Assembly (NCBI GenBank): GCA_003211535.1 | Contig: QCSJ01000002.1 | Coordinates: 1-62,609 of the forward strand | Length of the DNA: 62,609 nucleotides | Origin: Synechococcus sp. AG-670-A05 | GTDB taxonomy: Bacteria > Cyanobacteriota > Cyanobacteriia > PCC-6307 > Cyanobiaceae | Reading direction: 5' to 3' | Shown: piece after piece, positions 46,953 to 56,086 of the stretch | How the letters are laid out: every line of letters begins with the position of its first letter | Position numbering within the stretch: the first letter of the stretch is position 1 | Translations under genes and position numbers: made by a program | Notes under the pieces: model-generated | The model's database searches: none | Seen by the model: only the letters and a program-made list of their open reading frames with translations | What the model was told of the DNA's origin: nothing

Positions 46953-47903
46953 ATGGCGAATCTCAAGGAAATCCGCGACCGGATTAAATCGGTCAAAAAC
47001 ACCCGCAAGATCACCGAGGCCATGCGCCTCGTGGCTGCAGCCAAGGTGCGTCGCGCTCAGGAGCAGGTGCTCCGCAGCCGTCCTTTCGCGGACCGGCTGG
47101 CGCGGATCCTGGAAAACCTCCAGTCCCGCATGCGCTTCGAGGACGGGTCTTCTCCGCTGATGGAGCAACGCGATGTAGAGACCGTCACCCTGGTCTCCGT
47201 CACAGGTGACCGTGGCCTCTGTGGCGGCTACAACGCCAATATCATCAAGCGCACGGAGCAGCGCTTCGCTGAGCTGACCGGCAAGGGTTTCAAGGTAAAG
47301 CTGGTGCTGATCGGCAACAAGGCCATCGGTTATTTCACCAAGCGTGATTACCATGTGCAGGCCTCGTTCTCCGGTCTGGAGCAGGTGCCCACCGCCGATG
47401 AAGCCAACAGCATCTCCACCGATGTGTTGGCCGAATTCATCGGTGCCGGTACCGACCGCGTCGAGCTGATTTTCACCAAGTTCATCAACTTGGTGAGCTG
47501 CAAGCCTGTGGTGCAGACCTTGCTTCCATTGGATCCCCAGGACATCGCTGATCCTGAGGATGAGATCTTCCGTCTCACCACTAAGGATGGCCGTTTGACT
47601 GTGGAACCCGGTGCTGGCCCAGCCAACACGGAGCCGAAGATTGCTTCGGACATCGTATTTGAGCAGACCCCAGACCAGCTGCTTAATGCTCTGCTTCCTC
47701 TGTATCTGCAGAATCAGATGCTGCGTTCATTGCAGGAATCCGCTGCCTCAGAGTTGGCCAGCCGGATGACTGCAATGAATAATGCCAGCGACAACGCCAA
47801 GGAGTTGGCCAAGACCCTGACTCTCGATTACAACAAGGCTCGCCAGGCTGCCATCACCCAGGAAATTCTGGAAGTGGCCGGTGGAGCTGCTGCTGTGGGT
47901 TGA
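46953..47903 (+). CDS. atpC: ATP synthase F1 subunit gamma
   Basis: A 316-residue protein from the ATG at 46953 ([20 protein letters not shown]), preceded by GGGAGGAG. The N- and C-terminal rotor helices are intact ([40 protein letters not shown]). The central part has the extra cyanobacterial segment near [12 protein letters not shown], without the redox Cys pair of chloroplasts. In cyanobacteria this subunit is atpC or atpG depending on the scheme. It closes the main operon at a strong terminator. Confidence 0.96.
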   Translation: MANLKEIRDRIKSVKNTRKITEAMRLVAAAKVRRAQEQVLRSRPFADRLARILENLQSRMRFEDGSSPLMEQRDVETVTLVSVTGDRGLCGGYNANIIKRTEQRFAELTGKGFKVKLVLIGNKAIGYFTKRDYHVQASFSGLEQVPTADEANSISTDVLAEFIGAGTDRVELIFTKFINLVSCKPVVQTLLPLDPQDIADPEDEIFRLTTKDGRLTVEPGAGPANTEPKIASDIVFEQTPDQLLNALLPLYLQNQMLRSLQESAASELASRMTAMNNASDNAKELAKTLTLDYNKARQAAITQEILEVAGGAAAVG

Positions 47904-47923
47904 TCTTCGGGTTTATCGAGATC

Positions 47924-47951
47924 AAGCCGACCCTGGTGGGTCGGCTTTTTT
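47924..47951 (+). terminator. Rho-independent terminator of the main atp operon
   Basis: AAGCCGACCC and GGGTCGGCTT form a perfect 10-bp stem with loop TGGT, followed by a T-run. It sits 21 bp after the gamma stop. The repeat-protein gene ends 4 bp beyond on the other strand, so it may also limit that transcript. Confidence 0.92.
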
Positions 47952-47954
47952 ATG

Positions 47955-50198
47955 TCACAACCCAGTGGAGCTGTCTAGGATCCCAACCGTGACGATGTTC
48001 CCCACCGGATTGAGATATCCCGAGTCTGTGAAGGCTTGAACGCTGAAGGTTTCCAGACCCTCGGTTATTTGATCCTTGATTGTGCGGAACTGCATGGTGG
48101 CATTTCCATCAGAGCCAAGGATTACAGGACCACCGAGTGCATCACCGGTTGTCTCGTTGATGAGATCTTGACCAGAGGCTGTACCGGTCGCTCTCCAATA
48201 AACGACCGTTCCAGGATCCACGTTTTTGGTTTTGATTTTGATTTTGAATCCAGGTCCTTCTTTGACACTGGAGGTGCCCGTGATCAAATCATAAGTTACG
48301 GCAGGTGCAGTTGAGGTGTCGAAAATTGTCACATCGTCTGACTGGCCAACGAGTGTTGACTTTTCGGCATCTGAATAAACATTGAGGCGATAGAACTCGG
48401 TTCCTTCCGTTATTTTGTCCTTCCTAGTTGCAAAGTTGAGTTGAAATTTTTGAGTGGCATCTAAAGTCTTTGATCCTTCAATGGGGCTCGTATCAAAATC
48501 GTCTTGATTGATGTTGACGCCACTGATGTCCCAGTACAAATCAGACCCTGCTGGAAAGCCGGTAGTAAATATCTTGAATTTCATCTTTTTCCCTTCATCT
48601 AGGTTGTTGTTGTTGTTGTTGATTTCTATTTCAGCAGCGCCGTCGAGCAAGGGGAAAGATGTTGTGGCTAAAAGCTCATTCTTCGATTCATTTCTATACA
48701 TACTGATAGTGATCTCTTCAGTTCCTTCATTAATTCCATCAACAGTAAAGCTGTGACGAATCTCCCCGAATCCGTTGCGTGTAATAGTTTCCGTAGAGCT
48801 TAGCCTGTTACTGCCAGCGTCAAGATCAAGGTCTTGGATATTCATATTATTTCCGCTCAATTCCCAGTAAACTGTTGTGCCAGGAAAGGCATCTGAATCG
48901 ATGCGAACACTGCTAGATTCACCTTCCTCAAACTCACTTCGACTAGGTGACAATGTGAACCAAGTTCCCTCAATTGTTCCGCCTCCCCATATGGGTTGTA
49001 GTTTGTCTGGAGCTGGAGATTGCGTAGGGTTGTCTGTTTCGGTCTGGGTGGATGAGTCAATTAATGGAACTGATGTGGTGGCGAGTAAATCATCACTATT
49101 GTCGTCTCGAAAAAGTTCGATTGTTAGAGACTCGGGACCCTCCGTTTTGTTGTCGTTCCTTATCAAGTGAGGAATGAAAGCAACACCGTTAGTATTCAAC
49201 TCGACTTGGCCACTCTTCCTGGCGTAATTTAAATTTAAATCATCATCATCGATGCCATTGCCGCTAATCTTATAATATAGTTTCGTTCCTTCTGCAGCGT
49301 CAGAATCAATTCTTGTTCTAGAAGATGTGTTTTCTTGTATTTCAGTACGGCTTGGTGAAAGAGTGAACCAAGTTCCCTCAGGAGTAGAACTTCCCCAAAC
49401 TGGTTGTTTGCCATTAGGTTTTGAGGGTTTGGTCGGAAAATTGTCGACGCGTTCAGTCGTACCGTCAAGGATGGGAACTTCGACTGATGACAACTTTTTC
49501 TTCTTCTTCTTGTCCTCGAATAAAGTGAATGTTAGCTGCTCGACGCCTTCTTCACGGTAATCATTTTTAGGTAGAACAGGTATAAAGGCTTGTCCATCCT
49601 CGCCAATTTTTATTTTTCCCTGAAGTCCAGAATAAGAAAGATTAAAATCGTTTTTATTGATATTCTTCCCGCTCAGTTTGTAGTAAAGATTTTTGCCCGG
49701 GGCGCCATTCGTTATCGTATAGAACAAGCTTGTATTTTCCTTGACTTGCTTTCTGCTTTCGATGATTGCATACGCTTTGTCTGATACGTTTTCTTCGCAG
49801 TTGGTTGGATCATTTGATGTATCGATAATTTGAATGGAATCCGCGGCAATTATTTTGCTGCGGCCCGGATCTAGAAAAAACTGTATATTTAGATCTTCAA
49901 CTCCCTCTTGTTCGCAATCTGGATAAACTTCAAAGTCGAATGTTCTTGAACCATCCTTTTTGAGTGTTTCAGTGCCCGTTAGCACTTCGTCCTTGAAGTC
50001 TTTGGCTGTAATATTTTTCCCACTGAGCAACCAATAAATTTGCCTCTGTCGGTAGTCAGTGGATGACGACAATGAGGCTTTAAATGCACCGCCTTTGATG
50101 CCAAAGGCCCCCTGCTCTTTAACCGTATCCTTATTGATTGATAAGTTGAAGCTTTGCCCAATTTTAACTTTTTCCGAACCCTTTTTTTTGATACTCAT
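47955..50198 (-). CDS. Six-repeat extracellular beta-sandwich protein
   Basis: A 747-residue protein made of about six tandem units of 105-120 residues. Each has the order [E/N]-rich start, then LYYKLSGKNINKNDFNLSYS or VYWELSGNNMNIQDLDLD, then a TEGxExLxxxLF-like strand and a DxS or DGT end. Two linkers are near copies (GTWFTLSPSRTE and GTWFTLSPSRSE). The units recall Calx-beta or SwmB-type repeats of marine Synechococcus surface proteins. No Sec signal is seen at the N-terminus (MSIKKKGSEKVKIGQSFNLS), and no RTX. The gene is A+T-rich and ends next to the atp terminator. Function not known; cell-surface role inferred. Confidence 0.75.
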   Translation of the reverse strand: MSIKKKGSEKVKIGQSFNLSINKDTVKEQGAFGIKGGAFKASLSSSTDYRQRQIYWLLSGKNITAKDFKDEVLTGTETLKKDGSRTFDFEVYPDCEQEGVEDLNIQFFLDPGRSKIIAADSIQIIDTSNDPTNCEENVSDKAYAIIESRKQVKENTSLFYTITNGAPGKNLYYKLSGKNINKNDFNLSYSGLQGKIKIGEDGQAFIPVLPKNDYREEGVEQLTFTLFEDKKKKKKLSSVEVPILDGTTERVDNFPTKPSKPNGKQPVWGSSTPEGTWFTLSPSRTEIQENTSSRTRIDSDAAEGTKLYYKISGNGIDDDDLNLNYARKSGQVELNTNGVAFIPHLIRNDNKTEGPESLTIELFRDDNSDDLLATTSVPLIDSSTQTETDNPTQSPAPDKLQPIWGGGTIEGTWFTLSPSRSEFEEGESSSVRIDSDAFPGTTVYWELSGNNMNIQDLDLDAGSNRLSSTETITRNGFGEIRHSFTVDGINEGTEEITISMYRNESKNELLATTSFPLLDGAAEIEINNNNNNLDEGKKMKFKIFTTGFPAGSDLYWDISGVNINQDDFDTSPIEGSKTLDATQKFQLNFATRKDKITEGTEFYRLNVYSDAEKSTLVGQSDDVTIFDTSTAPAVTYDLITGTSSVKEGPGFKIKIKTKNVDPGTVVYWRATGTASGQDLINETTGDALGGPVILGSDGNATMQFRTIKDQITEGLETFSVQAFTDSGYLNPVGNIVTVGILDSSTGL

Positions 50199-50619
50199 TT
50201 TTTTGTGGGATTTACTTTAAATGGTGTCTTAAGCAGTTTCACCGGATCTTTTTTATACCATAAGCCGTTCTTTTTCTCAAGCTACCAAGCATTATTTTGA
50301 AAAACTCAGATAAGTTTTGCCAAGCAATTATGTTTCCCTTCACTCTTTTATTGCAGAATTCATTGTCATTAATAATAATGGGGCTTGGAGTTGCTGGGTT
50401 TGGCGCACAGGATCTACTTTGTTTTGTCGTATTGAGCACAGTTTGCTGGCGAATGGCGATCCGGGACTAATGCGCTGCTCAATCAGCTTTGACTTTGTCA
50501 TAACAGCTCTTGTCGAGGGTGAGCCGCCGGAATCCCTGGCTCCCCACCCCAGCGTCTGGACCCCGTAACCGCTTAAGGCCAACTGAGAGAATGCCAGTCC
50601 AACCGCGCTGAGTCACGGA
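50199..50619. other. 420-bp intergenic region
   Basis: A+T-rich to the left, GC-rich to the right. It is the divergent upstream region of the repeat-protein gene and the ferredoxin gene. No convincing gene, RNA or operator is visible. Confidence 0.5.
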
Positions 50620-50949
50620 ATGTCCGAGGTGGCCACCTACACCGTCCGCGCCGAGTTCGATGGCAACACTCATAGCTTCAGCTGCCGCGCCGACCAGACC
50701 GTGCTCTCGGCTGCTGAGGCTGCAGGTGTCACCCTGCCCAGCTCCTGTTGTTCAGGCGTCTGCACTACCTGCGCTGCTGTGATCAGTGCGGGAGAGGTGG
50801 AGCAACCCGACGCCATGGGCGTGAAGGGAGAGCTGCAGCAGCAGGGTTATGCTCTGCTTTGTGTCGCCTTCCCCCGGGCTGATCTCACGCTCAAGGCCGG
50901 CCAGGAGGACGCCCTTTACGAGGCGCAATTCGGGCGATACCAAAAGTGA
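50620..50949 (+). CDS. Plant-type [2Fe-2S] ferredoxin
   Basis: A 109-residue protein with the plant-type cluster pattern C43-x4-C48-x2-C51-x29-C81 (SSCCSGVCTTCAAVISAGEV and ALLCVAFP). An extra Cys44 adjoins the first ligand. It carries electrons, partner unknown, and its surface differs from the main photosynthetic PetF (less acidic). It begins a four-gene run in which each stop overlaps or abuts the next start, so the products may work together. Confidence 0.92.
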   Translation: MSEVATYTVRAEFDGNTHSFSCRADQTVLSAAEAAGVTLPSSCCSGVCTTCAAVISAGEVEQPDAMGVKGELQQQGYALLCVAFPRADLTLKAGQEDALYEAQFGRYQK

Positions 50950-50951
50950 GA

Positions 50952-51131
50952 ATGCGACGCCTGGAACGGCAGTTGCCCTGGCCGCACACCATTCCCGCCC
51001 AGCAGTTGCGCCGTTTGGTGATTCAAGAGCTAGCTCATGAGGCGCCTCTATTGCGCTGGGCGATCACGGCGGTTGTCGTGGATTCAAGCGGTGATCGCTG
51101 CTTGCAGGTGGAAGCGGTCGTTGAAGGATGA
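50952..51131 (+). CDS. Small conserved protein, unknown
   Basis: A 59-residue protein from the ATG at 50952; a GTG at 50946 overlapping the ferredoxin stop is an alternative. MRRLERQLPWPHTIPAQQLR and HEAPLLRWAITAV are protein-like and basic, with a helix-strand plan. It overlaps the next start by four bases. The family is not known to me. Confidence 0.6.
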   Translation: MRRLERQLPWPHTIPAQQLRRLVIQELAHEAPLLRWAITAVVVDSSGDRCLQVEAVVEG

Positions 51132-52174
51132 ACGCCGCTCCACTGCCGGTGTTGATGGTGGTGCCGACCGGGATCGGTTGCGCCATTGGAGGCTTTGCCG
51201 GTGATGCAATGCCGAGTGCCCGCCTGCTGGCAGCCGCCAGTGGTTGTCTGATCACCCACCCCAATGTGATGAATGGTGCGGCGCTGTACTGGCGCGACCC
51301 TCGCATCCACTATGTGGAGGGTTACGGAATAGATCGCTTCGCCGTCGGCGAATGGGATCTGCGGCCGGTGCGGTGCCAGCGGATCGGGTTGCTGCTGGAT
51401 GCCGGCATCGAAGCGGAGTTGGCCCAGCGGCAGATCCAGGTGGCGGAGGGCTGTCGCGCCAGCCTGGGCCTAGAGATCGGTCCGGTCGTGACCACGGATC
51501 AACCCCTGGAGGTACATCTGGAGCAGGGCAGCAGCGGATCCAGCTGGGGACGGTTGGGCCGCCCCGATGCTTTGCTCAGGGCCGGTGAGCGGCTTCAGCA
51601 GGCCGGGGCCACGGCCATCGCCGTCGTGGCCCGTTTTCCTGAGGATCCGGCGAGTGAAGAGCTCGCGGCCTACCGCGCGGGCAGCGGTGTGGATACCCTC
51701 GCGGGCGCTGAAGCAGTGATAAGCCATCTGCTGGTGCGGCACCTGCAGATGCCTTGTGCCCATGCCCCGGCCCTGGCACCGCTTCCCGTGGATCCCCAGC
51801 TGGATCCGCGGGCCGCTGGTGAGGAGTTGGGGTACACGTTTCTGGCTTGTGTGCTGGTGGGCCTCAGCCAGGCTCCTGATCTGGTGCCGGCGGGTCAAGG
51901 TGCTCTGCAGGCTGCACAGTTGGGGGCGGTGTTGGCGCCGGAGGGGGCCCTCGGTGGTGAAGCCGTGCTGGCATGCATGGAGCGCGGCGTGCCGTTGATC
52001 ACCGTGGCCAACCCCTCGGTTCTGGCGGTGTCGGCTGAGGCCCTCGGTCTTGATCATGGCGTGCAACGGGCGACCAGTTACGCGGAAGCCGCGGGCTGGC
52101 TGCTGGCGCTGCGGGAGGGAGTCGCGGCCTGTTCCCTGCAGCGGCCCTTGCCTCCCTTGGAGCGGTTGACCTGA
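51128..52174 (+). CDS. DUF3326 family protein
   Basis: A 348-residue protein. The start VLMVVPTGIGCAIGGFAGDA is the family opening, followed by CLITHPNVMNGAALYWRDP. LVTDQP-like and ITVANPSVLAVSAEALGL motifs look like a Rossmann-type fold. DUF3326 is conserved in cyanobacteria and plants with no proven function. It is coupled to both neighbours (4-bp and 1-bp overlaps). Confidence 0.85.
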   Translation: MNAAPLPVLMVVPTGIGCAIGGFAGDAMPSARLLAAASGCLITHPNVMNGAALYWRDPRIHYVEGYGIDRFAVGEWDLRPVRCQRIGLLLDAGIEAELAQRQIQVAEGCRASLGLEIGPVVTTDQPLEVHLEQGSSGSSWGRLGRPDALLRAGERLQQAGATAIAVVARFPEDPASEELAAYRAGSGVDTLAGAEAVISHLLVRHLQMPCAHAPALAPLPVDPQLDPRAAGEELGYTFLACVLVGLSQAPDLVPAGQGALQAAQLGAVLAPEGALGGEAVLACMERGVPLITVANPSVLAVSAEALGLDHGVQRATSYAEAAGWLLALREGVAACSLQRPLPPLERLT

Positions 52175-52584
52175 TGGCCGGTGGCTTCGCCCAGGATGCA
52201 GGGCCCTGTCCCTGTGGGGGCGGCGACTACGACCGCTGTTGCGGGCCGTTGCACAGGGGCGAGCGCCGGGTCGAGACCGCCGAACAGTTGATGCGCTCCC
52301 GCTATTCGGCCTTCGCCAGGGGGGAGGTGGACTATCTGCTGCAGACTCATAACCAGTCGGAGTCGCGCCGGGCCCTGCGTCAGGCCTGCCGTCATACCCA
52401 GTGGCTGGGGCTGTCGATCCTGGCGGTGGATGGTGGTGGTACCGATGATCTCGAGGGCACCATTCGTTTTACGGCCCGCCATCGGGGGGGAGCTTTGCTG
52501 GAGACGTCGTTGTTTCAGCGCCGTGGCGGTGCGCTCGCAGGGGAATGGCTTTACGTTCGGGCGATCGAAATTGACACGCAATAG
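52174..52584 (+). CDS. YchJ-like protein with zinc SEC-C motif
   Basis: A 136-residue protein of the YchJ/UPF0225 type. It has the metal-binding N-terminus GPCPCGGGDYDRCCGPLH and then a ketosteroid-isomerase/NTF2-like domain (AEQLMRSRYSAFARGEVDYL, WLGLSILAV). The family binds zinc and its role is unclear. It is the last of the four coupled genes. Confidence 0.88.
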   Translation: MAGGFAQDAGPCPCGGGDYDRCCGPLHRGERRVETAEQLMRSRYSAFARGEVDYLLQTHNQSESRRALRQACRHTQWLGLSILAVDGGGTDDLEGTIRFTARHRGGALLETSLFQRRGGALAGEWLYVRAIEIDTQ

Positions 52585-52634
52585 CAACGATATCGTATCG
52601 ATTCGGATGGAATATACAGAGATGTCGTGCCGAT

Positions 52635-53747
52635 TCAGCGCAAGCAGGCCATTGGATGCCTGGGTGGAATACCCAGAGCCCTTGCCACCCCCGGGTGGCA
52701 GACCGACCCTTGTACTGTATTTAGCCCAGTTAACAGTTCCGGCCGTTCGGTGACGGCTTCCTCCAAACCTCGGCCTGCAATCCCGAGAATGTAAGGGAGA
52801 GTGACGCTGACCAGCGCCTCGGTGGAGGTGAACGGTACCGCCCCGGGCATGTTGCCGACGGCGTAATGCTGCACCCCGTGAATGTTCACCGTGGGGTCGG
52901 TGTGTGTAGTTTCGCGGCTGGTGGCGATGCAGCCTCCCTGGTCGATCGCCACATCGACGATCACCGACCCCGCTCGCATCTGCTGCACCATTCCCTCATC
53001 CACCAGGGTCGGGGCTCGGCCTCCGGGCGTGAGCACCGCCCCGATCACCAGATCCGCCGTGGGCACCAGGCGTTCCAGCAGACCCCGGCTGCTCACCACG
53101 CTCATCAGCCGCCCCCGCCGGTCCGCCTCCAGACTGCGCAGCCGCTGCGGTGAACGGTCCAGCAGCAGAACTTCGGCATCCATGGCAGCTGCAGTGCGGG
53201 CGGCATTCCAGCCCACAGTGCCGGCCCCCAGGACCACCACCCGTGCCGGTTGCACGCCGGTGCAGCCCCCCATCAATACTCCACGGCCACCGTGAGGTTT
53301 CTCCAGCAGGTGGGCACCCACCTGGGCCGCCAACCGCCCGGCGATTTCGCTCATCGGCGCCAGCAGCGGCAGGCTGCCGTTTTCCAACTGCACGGTCTCG
53401 TAGGCGATGGCCGCTGTGCCAGCCTCAAGTAGCGCCTCTCCCACCTGGGGGTAGGCGGCCAGGTGCAGGTAGGTGAACAGCACCATGTCGTTGCGCAGGA
53501 AGCCGAATTCTTCGGGTTGCGGTTCCTTCACCTTCACCACCAGATGGGCACCCCAGGCCTCCTCTCGACACACCAGCTGGGCTCCGGCCGCGGCGAAGGC
53601 CTCATCGCCGATCCCCGCCCCGGCTCCAGCCCCGGCTTCAACCCGCACCTCCAGCCCCTGGCTGATCAGTTCCCGCACGGCATCGGGGGTGAGGGCCACC
53701 CGCTGCTCATCTGCCTTGATTTCCCTTGGCACGCCGATGCTGGCCAT
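52635..53747 (-). CDS. ald: Alanine dehydrogenase
   Basis: A 370-residue protein from the ATG at 53747 (MASIGVPREIKADEQRVALT), the usual length. The NAD-binding GAGTVGWNAARTAAAMDAEV motif, KVKEPQPEEFGFLRNDMVLF and VDVAIDQGGC are diagnostic. It catalyses reversible reductive amination of pyruvate to L-alanine. A longer start upstream is possible but not supported. A small stem (GCCACCC/GGGTGGC near 52686) lies within its 3' end. Confidence 0.95.
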   Translation of the reverse strand: MASIGVPREIKADEQRVALTPDAVRELISQGLEVRVEAGAGAGAGIGDEAFAAAGAQLVCREEAWGAHLVVKVKEPQPEEFGFLRNDMVLFTYLHLAAYPQVGEALLEAGTAAIAYETVQLENGSLPLLAPMSEIAGRLAAQVGAHLLEKPHGGRGVLMGGCTGVQPARVVVLGAGTVGWNAARTAAAMDAEVLLLDRSPQRLRSLEADRRGRLMSVVSSRGLLERLVPTADLVIGAVLTPGGRAPTLVDEGMVQQMRAGSVIVDVAIDQGGCIATSRETTHTDPTVNIHGVQHYAVGNMPGAVPFTSTEALVSVTLPYILGIAGRGLEEAVTERPELLTGLNTVQGSVCHPGVARALGIPPRHPMACLR

Positions 53748-53832
53748 CGGGGCCGTCAGGACGGAGGCTGCCATGGGGGCGAAGGGAGGTTCCTTCAATC
53801 TGGCTCCGTCGGCGTCACTCCGCCAGCTGGCG

Positions 53833-55506
53833 TCAGCTCGCCGCGATCGGCAACCGCCAGCCGCTGCCGAAGGCCTGGGGGCTCACCTTTAGAAGGGGTG
53901 CGGCCTGCCGCCGTTTGAATTCCGCTCCTTCCAGCAGCCGTTGCACCCTTTCCACCAGGGCAAAGTCATGGCCGGCCGCCACCAGTTCCCCTGGCGGAGT
54001 TCGCTCCTGGATCAATCCTTTCAGCAGGGGATCCAGCGCGCTGTAGTCCGGCAGGGAGTCGCTGTCCTTCTGATCCGGCCTCAGTTCGGCACTGGGCGGT
54101 TTGGTGCGAATCGCAGTCCCCACCAGCTCGCCTTGCTGCGGCAGTCCCAGCTCTTCGCGGCAGTTTCCGGCTGCCGGGCTGTCGATCCAGTCGCACAGCC
54201 CAAACACGCAGGTTTTGTATAAATCGCCGATGACGGCCAGTCCGCCGTTCATGTCGCCATACAACGTGCAGTAGCCCACCGCCAGTTCGGACTTGTTGCC
54301 GGTTGTCAGCAACAGCTGGCCCTGTTGGTTGGCTACTGCCATCAGCAGGGTGCCGCGGATACGTGACTGCAGGTTCTCGGCGGTGACCCCCTGCGGCGGC
54401 CGGCTCAACGTCGGCGTAAGGGAGGCATCAAACCCCTGCATTAGCTCCTGAATCGGAACGGTGTGGGTTCTGATCTCCAGGCGATTCGCCAGGTCGGTGG
54501 CGTCATCGATCGATCCCGAAGAGCTCCAGGGGGAGGGCATCAGCAGGGCGGAGACGTTCTCGGGACCGAGGGCGGCCGCGGCGATCACTGCCACCAAAGC
54601 TGAGTCGATGCCGCCGCTGAGCCCCAGCAGAGCCCGCTGAAACCCGCATTTGCAGGCGTAGTCGCGGACCCCCAGCACAAGGGCCCGCAGCAAGAGTTCC
54701 TCCTTCACCGGGGCTTTTGGGGCTGCGACGGCTGGTGTCGTGCTGTCCCACACCCGCACCGCCTCCCTGCAGGGAGGCAGCTCGAGCAGGCTGCTGCCAT
54801 CGGTGTCAACAACAAAGCTGCCGCCATCGAACACCAGCTCGTCATTGCCGCCGACCTGATTGAGATACGCCACCGGGCAGTTCAGACGGCGGGCGGCCTG
54901 GGTCGCCAGCTGACGGCGTAGGGCTGGTTTGCCGGGGTCAAAGGGGGATGCTGCCAGGTTGATCAGCAGATCGGGCCTCGCCGCGACAAGGTCAGCGATC
55001 GGGTCCGGTCCGACCAGCCGATCCCGTTGCAGCTCGTCCTCCACCCAGAGGTCTTCGCAGACGGTGAGCCCCAGCCGTTCACCCCCCGCCAGGGTCAGCA
55101 TGCAGGACCCGTCACCGGGGCGGAAATAACGCCGTTCATCAAAAACGTCGTAACTGGGCAGAAGCTGCTTGCGGGCCACGCCGCGCCAACCCTGCTGGTC
55201 CACCAGGACGATTCCGTTGTAGAGGCCTGGGGCGCGATCGTCATCGCAGGGCAGGGCCACCCCCACCAGCAGGGAGCACAGTCCATCGAGTTGGTGGACC
55301 AGCTCATCCAGCACCCTGCTCTGGAGGGCCAGCCGCACCGGTTGCAGCAGCAGGTCTCGGGGCGGATAGCCCCACAAAGAGAGCTCGGGCGTCAGCAGCA
55401 GCGTCGCTCCTCCGGCGCTGGCTTCAAGGGCGGCCGCCAGGATCCGTTCGGCGTTGCCCCGCAGGTCGCCCACCACAGGATTCAGCTGGGCCAGGGCCAG
55501 GCGCAT
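53833..55506 (-). CDS. nadE: Glutamine-dependent NAD synthetase
   Basis: A 557-residue two-domain enzyme, started at the ATG at 55506 (MRLALAQLNPVVGDLRGNAE), which shares a base with the nadD stop. The N-terminal nitrilase-type amidase has the Glu-Lys-Cys triad (LTPELSLWGYPPRD; LTVCEDLWVEDE). The C-terminal synthetase has LGLSGGIDSALVAVIAAAAL, the PP-loop, and NKSELAVGYCTLYGDMNGG. It converts deamido-NAD to NAD using glutamine. Confidence 0.96.
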   Translation of the reverse strand: MRLALAQLNPVVGDLRGNAERILAAALEASAGGATLLLTPELSLWGYPPRDLLLQPVRLALQSRVLDELVHQLDGLCSLLVGVALPCDDDRAPGLYNGIVLVDQQGWRGVARKQLLPSYDVFDERRYFRPGDGSCMLTLAGGERLGLTVCEDLWVEDELQRDRLVGPDPIADLVAARPDLLINLAASPFDPGKPALRRQLATQAARRLNCPVAYLNQVGGNDELVFDGGSFVVDTDGSSLLELPPCREAVRVWDSTTPAVAAPKAPVKEELLLRALVLGVRDYACKCGFQRALLGLSGGIDSALVAVIAAAALGPENVSALLMPSPWSSSGSIDDATDLANRLEIRTHTVPIQELMQGFDASLTPTLSRPPQGVTAENLQSRIRGTLLMAVANQQGQLLLTTGNKSELAVGYCTLYGDMNGGLAVIGDLYKTCVFGLCDWIDSPAAGNCREELGLPQQGELVGTAIRTKPPSAELRPDQKDSDSLPDYSALDPLLKGLIQERTPPGELVAAGHDFALVERVQRLLEGAEFKRRQAAPLLKVSPQAFGSGWRLPIAAS

Positions 55507-56081
55507 CAGTGGAGGCTGGTGGAGAGTCCGTACAGATTGTGCTGCAGCAGCAGCGTCCAAACGGCTGCGGGGATCTGTTGTTGCTGCGGAAACTGGCGCA
55601 GGGCGGAGCTTGCGCTGGCGGGCACCCGCAGGTCAAGCAGGTCGATGCGGGCCCCCAGCTGCTTCAGATCCTCGAGGACCTGGTTGTTTAGAAGCCAACC
55701 CTGGCGCGGGGCGATCGCTAGCCGGCAGCGGTTCAACCACTGGGCGGACGACTTCCAGCCTGGGATCAGTGCCGCTAGGTCGCTGCCCACCACAAACACC
55801 AGTTCGGTATCGGGCCAGCGGCGGGCGGCCTGATCGATCGTGCTGATCGTGAAGGGATGGCTGAGGGTCTGGTCCTGTTGCAGCCGCGGATCGTTGATCT
55901 CCTCCACCAGGGCTTGCAGTAGTTGTGCGCGCAGGGCCAGGTGGGCACCGTGCTGTTTCTGGGGGTTGTCGCTGGCCCAGGTGGCCACCTGGGGATAAAG
56001 GCTGAGCAGGCTGATCAGCAGGGCCTGATGGCCGCAGGTGGGGGGGTCGGCGCTGGTGCCTAACAAGGCGATCTGCTGCAT
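55506..56081 (-). CDS. nadD: Nicotinate-nucleotide adenylyltransferase
   Basis: A 191-residue protein from the ATG at 56081, 5 bp after the GTPase stop. IALLGTSADPPTCGHQALL is the nucleotidyl-transferase GxxxDPxxxGH motif in slightly diverged form (GTSADPPTCGH), and LVFVVGSDLA the second one. It makes deamido-NAD, the substrate of the next gene product. Start and length fit well. Confidence 0.9.
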   Translation of the reverse strand: MQQIALLGTSADPPTCGHQALLISLLSLYPQVATWASDNPQKQHGAHLALRAQLLQALVEEINDPRLQQDQTLSHPFTISTIDQAARRWPDTELVFVVGSDLAALIPGWKSSAQWLNRCRLAIAPRQGWLLNNQVLEDLKQLGARIDLLDLRVPASASSALRQFPQQQQIPAAVWTLLLQHNLYGLSTSLH

Positions 56082-56086
56082 TGCGC

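Noticed and set aside
50239-50582. Short frames in the gap between the repeat protein and the ferredoxin
   Set aside because: No ribosome site, no family resemblance and no conserved composition.
52686-52704. GCCACCC/GGGTGGC stem taken first as a terminator for the YchJ gene
   Set aside because: It lies inside the ald coding region and has no T-run; kept only as a remark.
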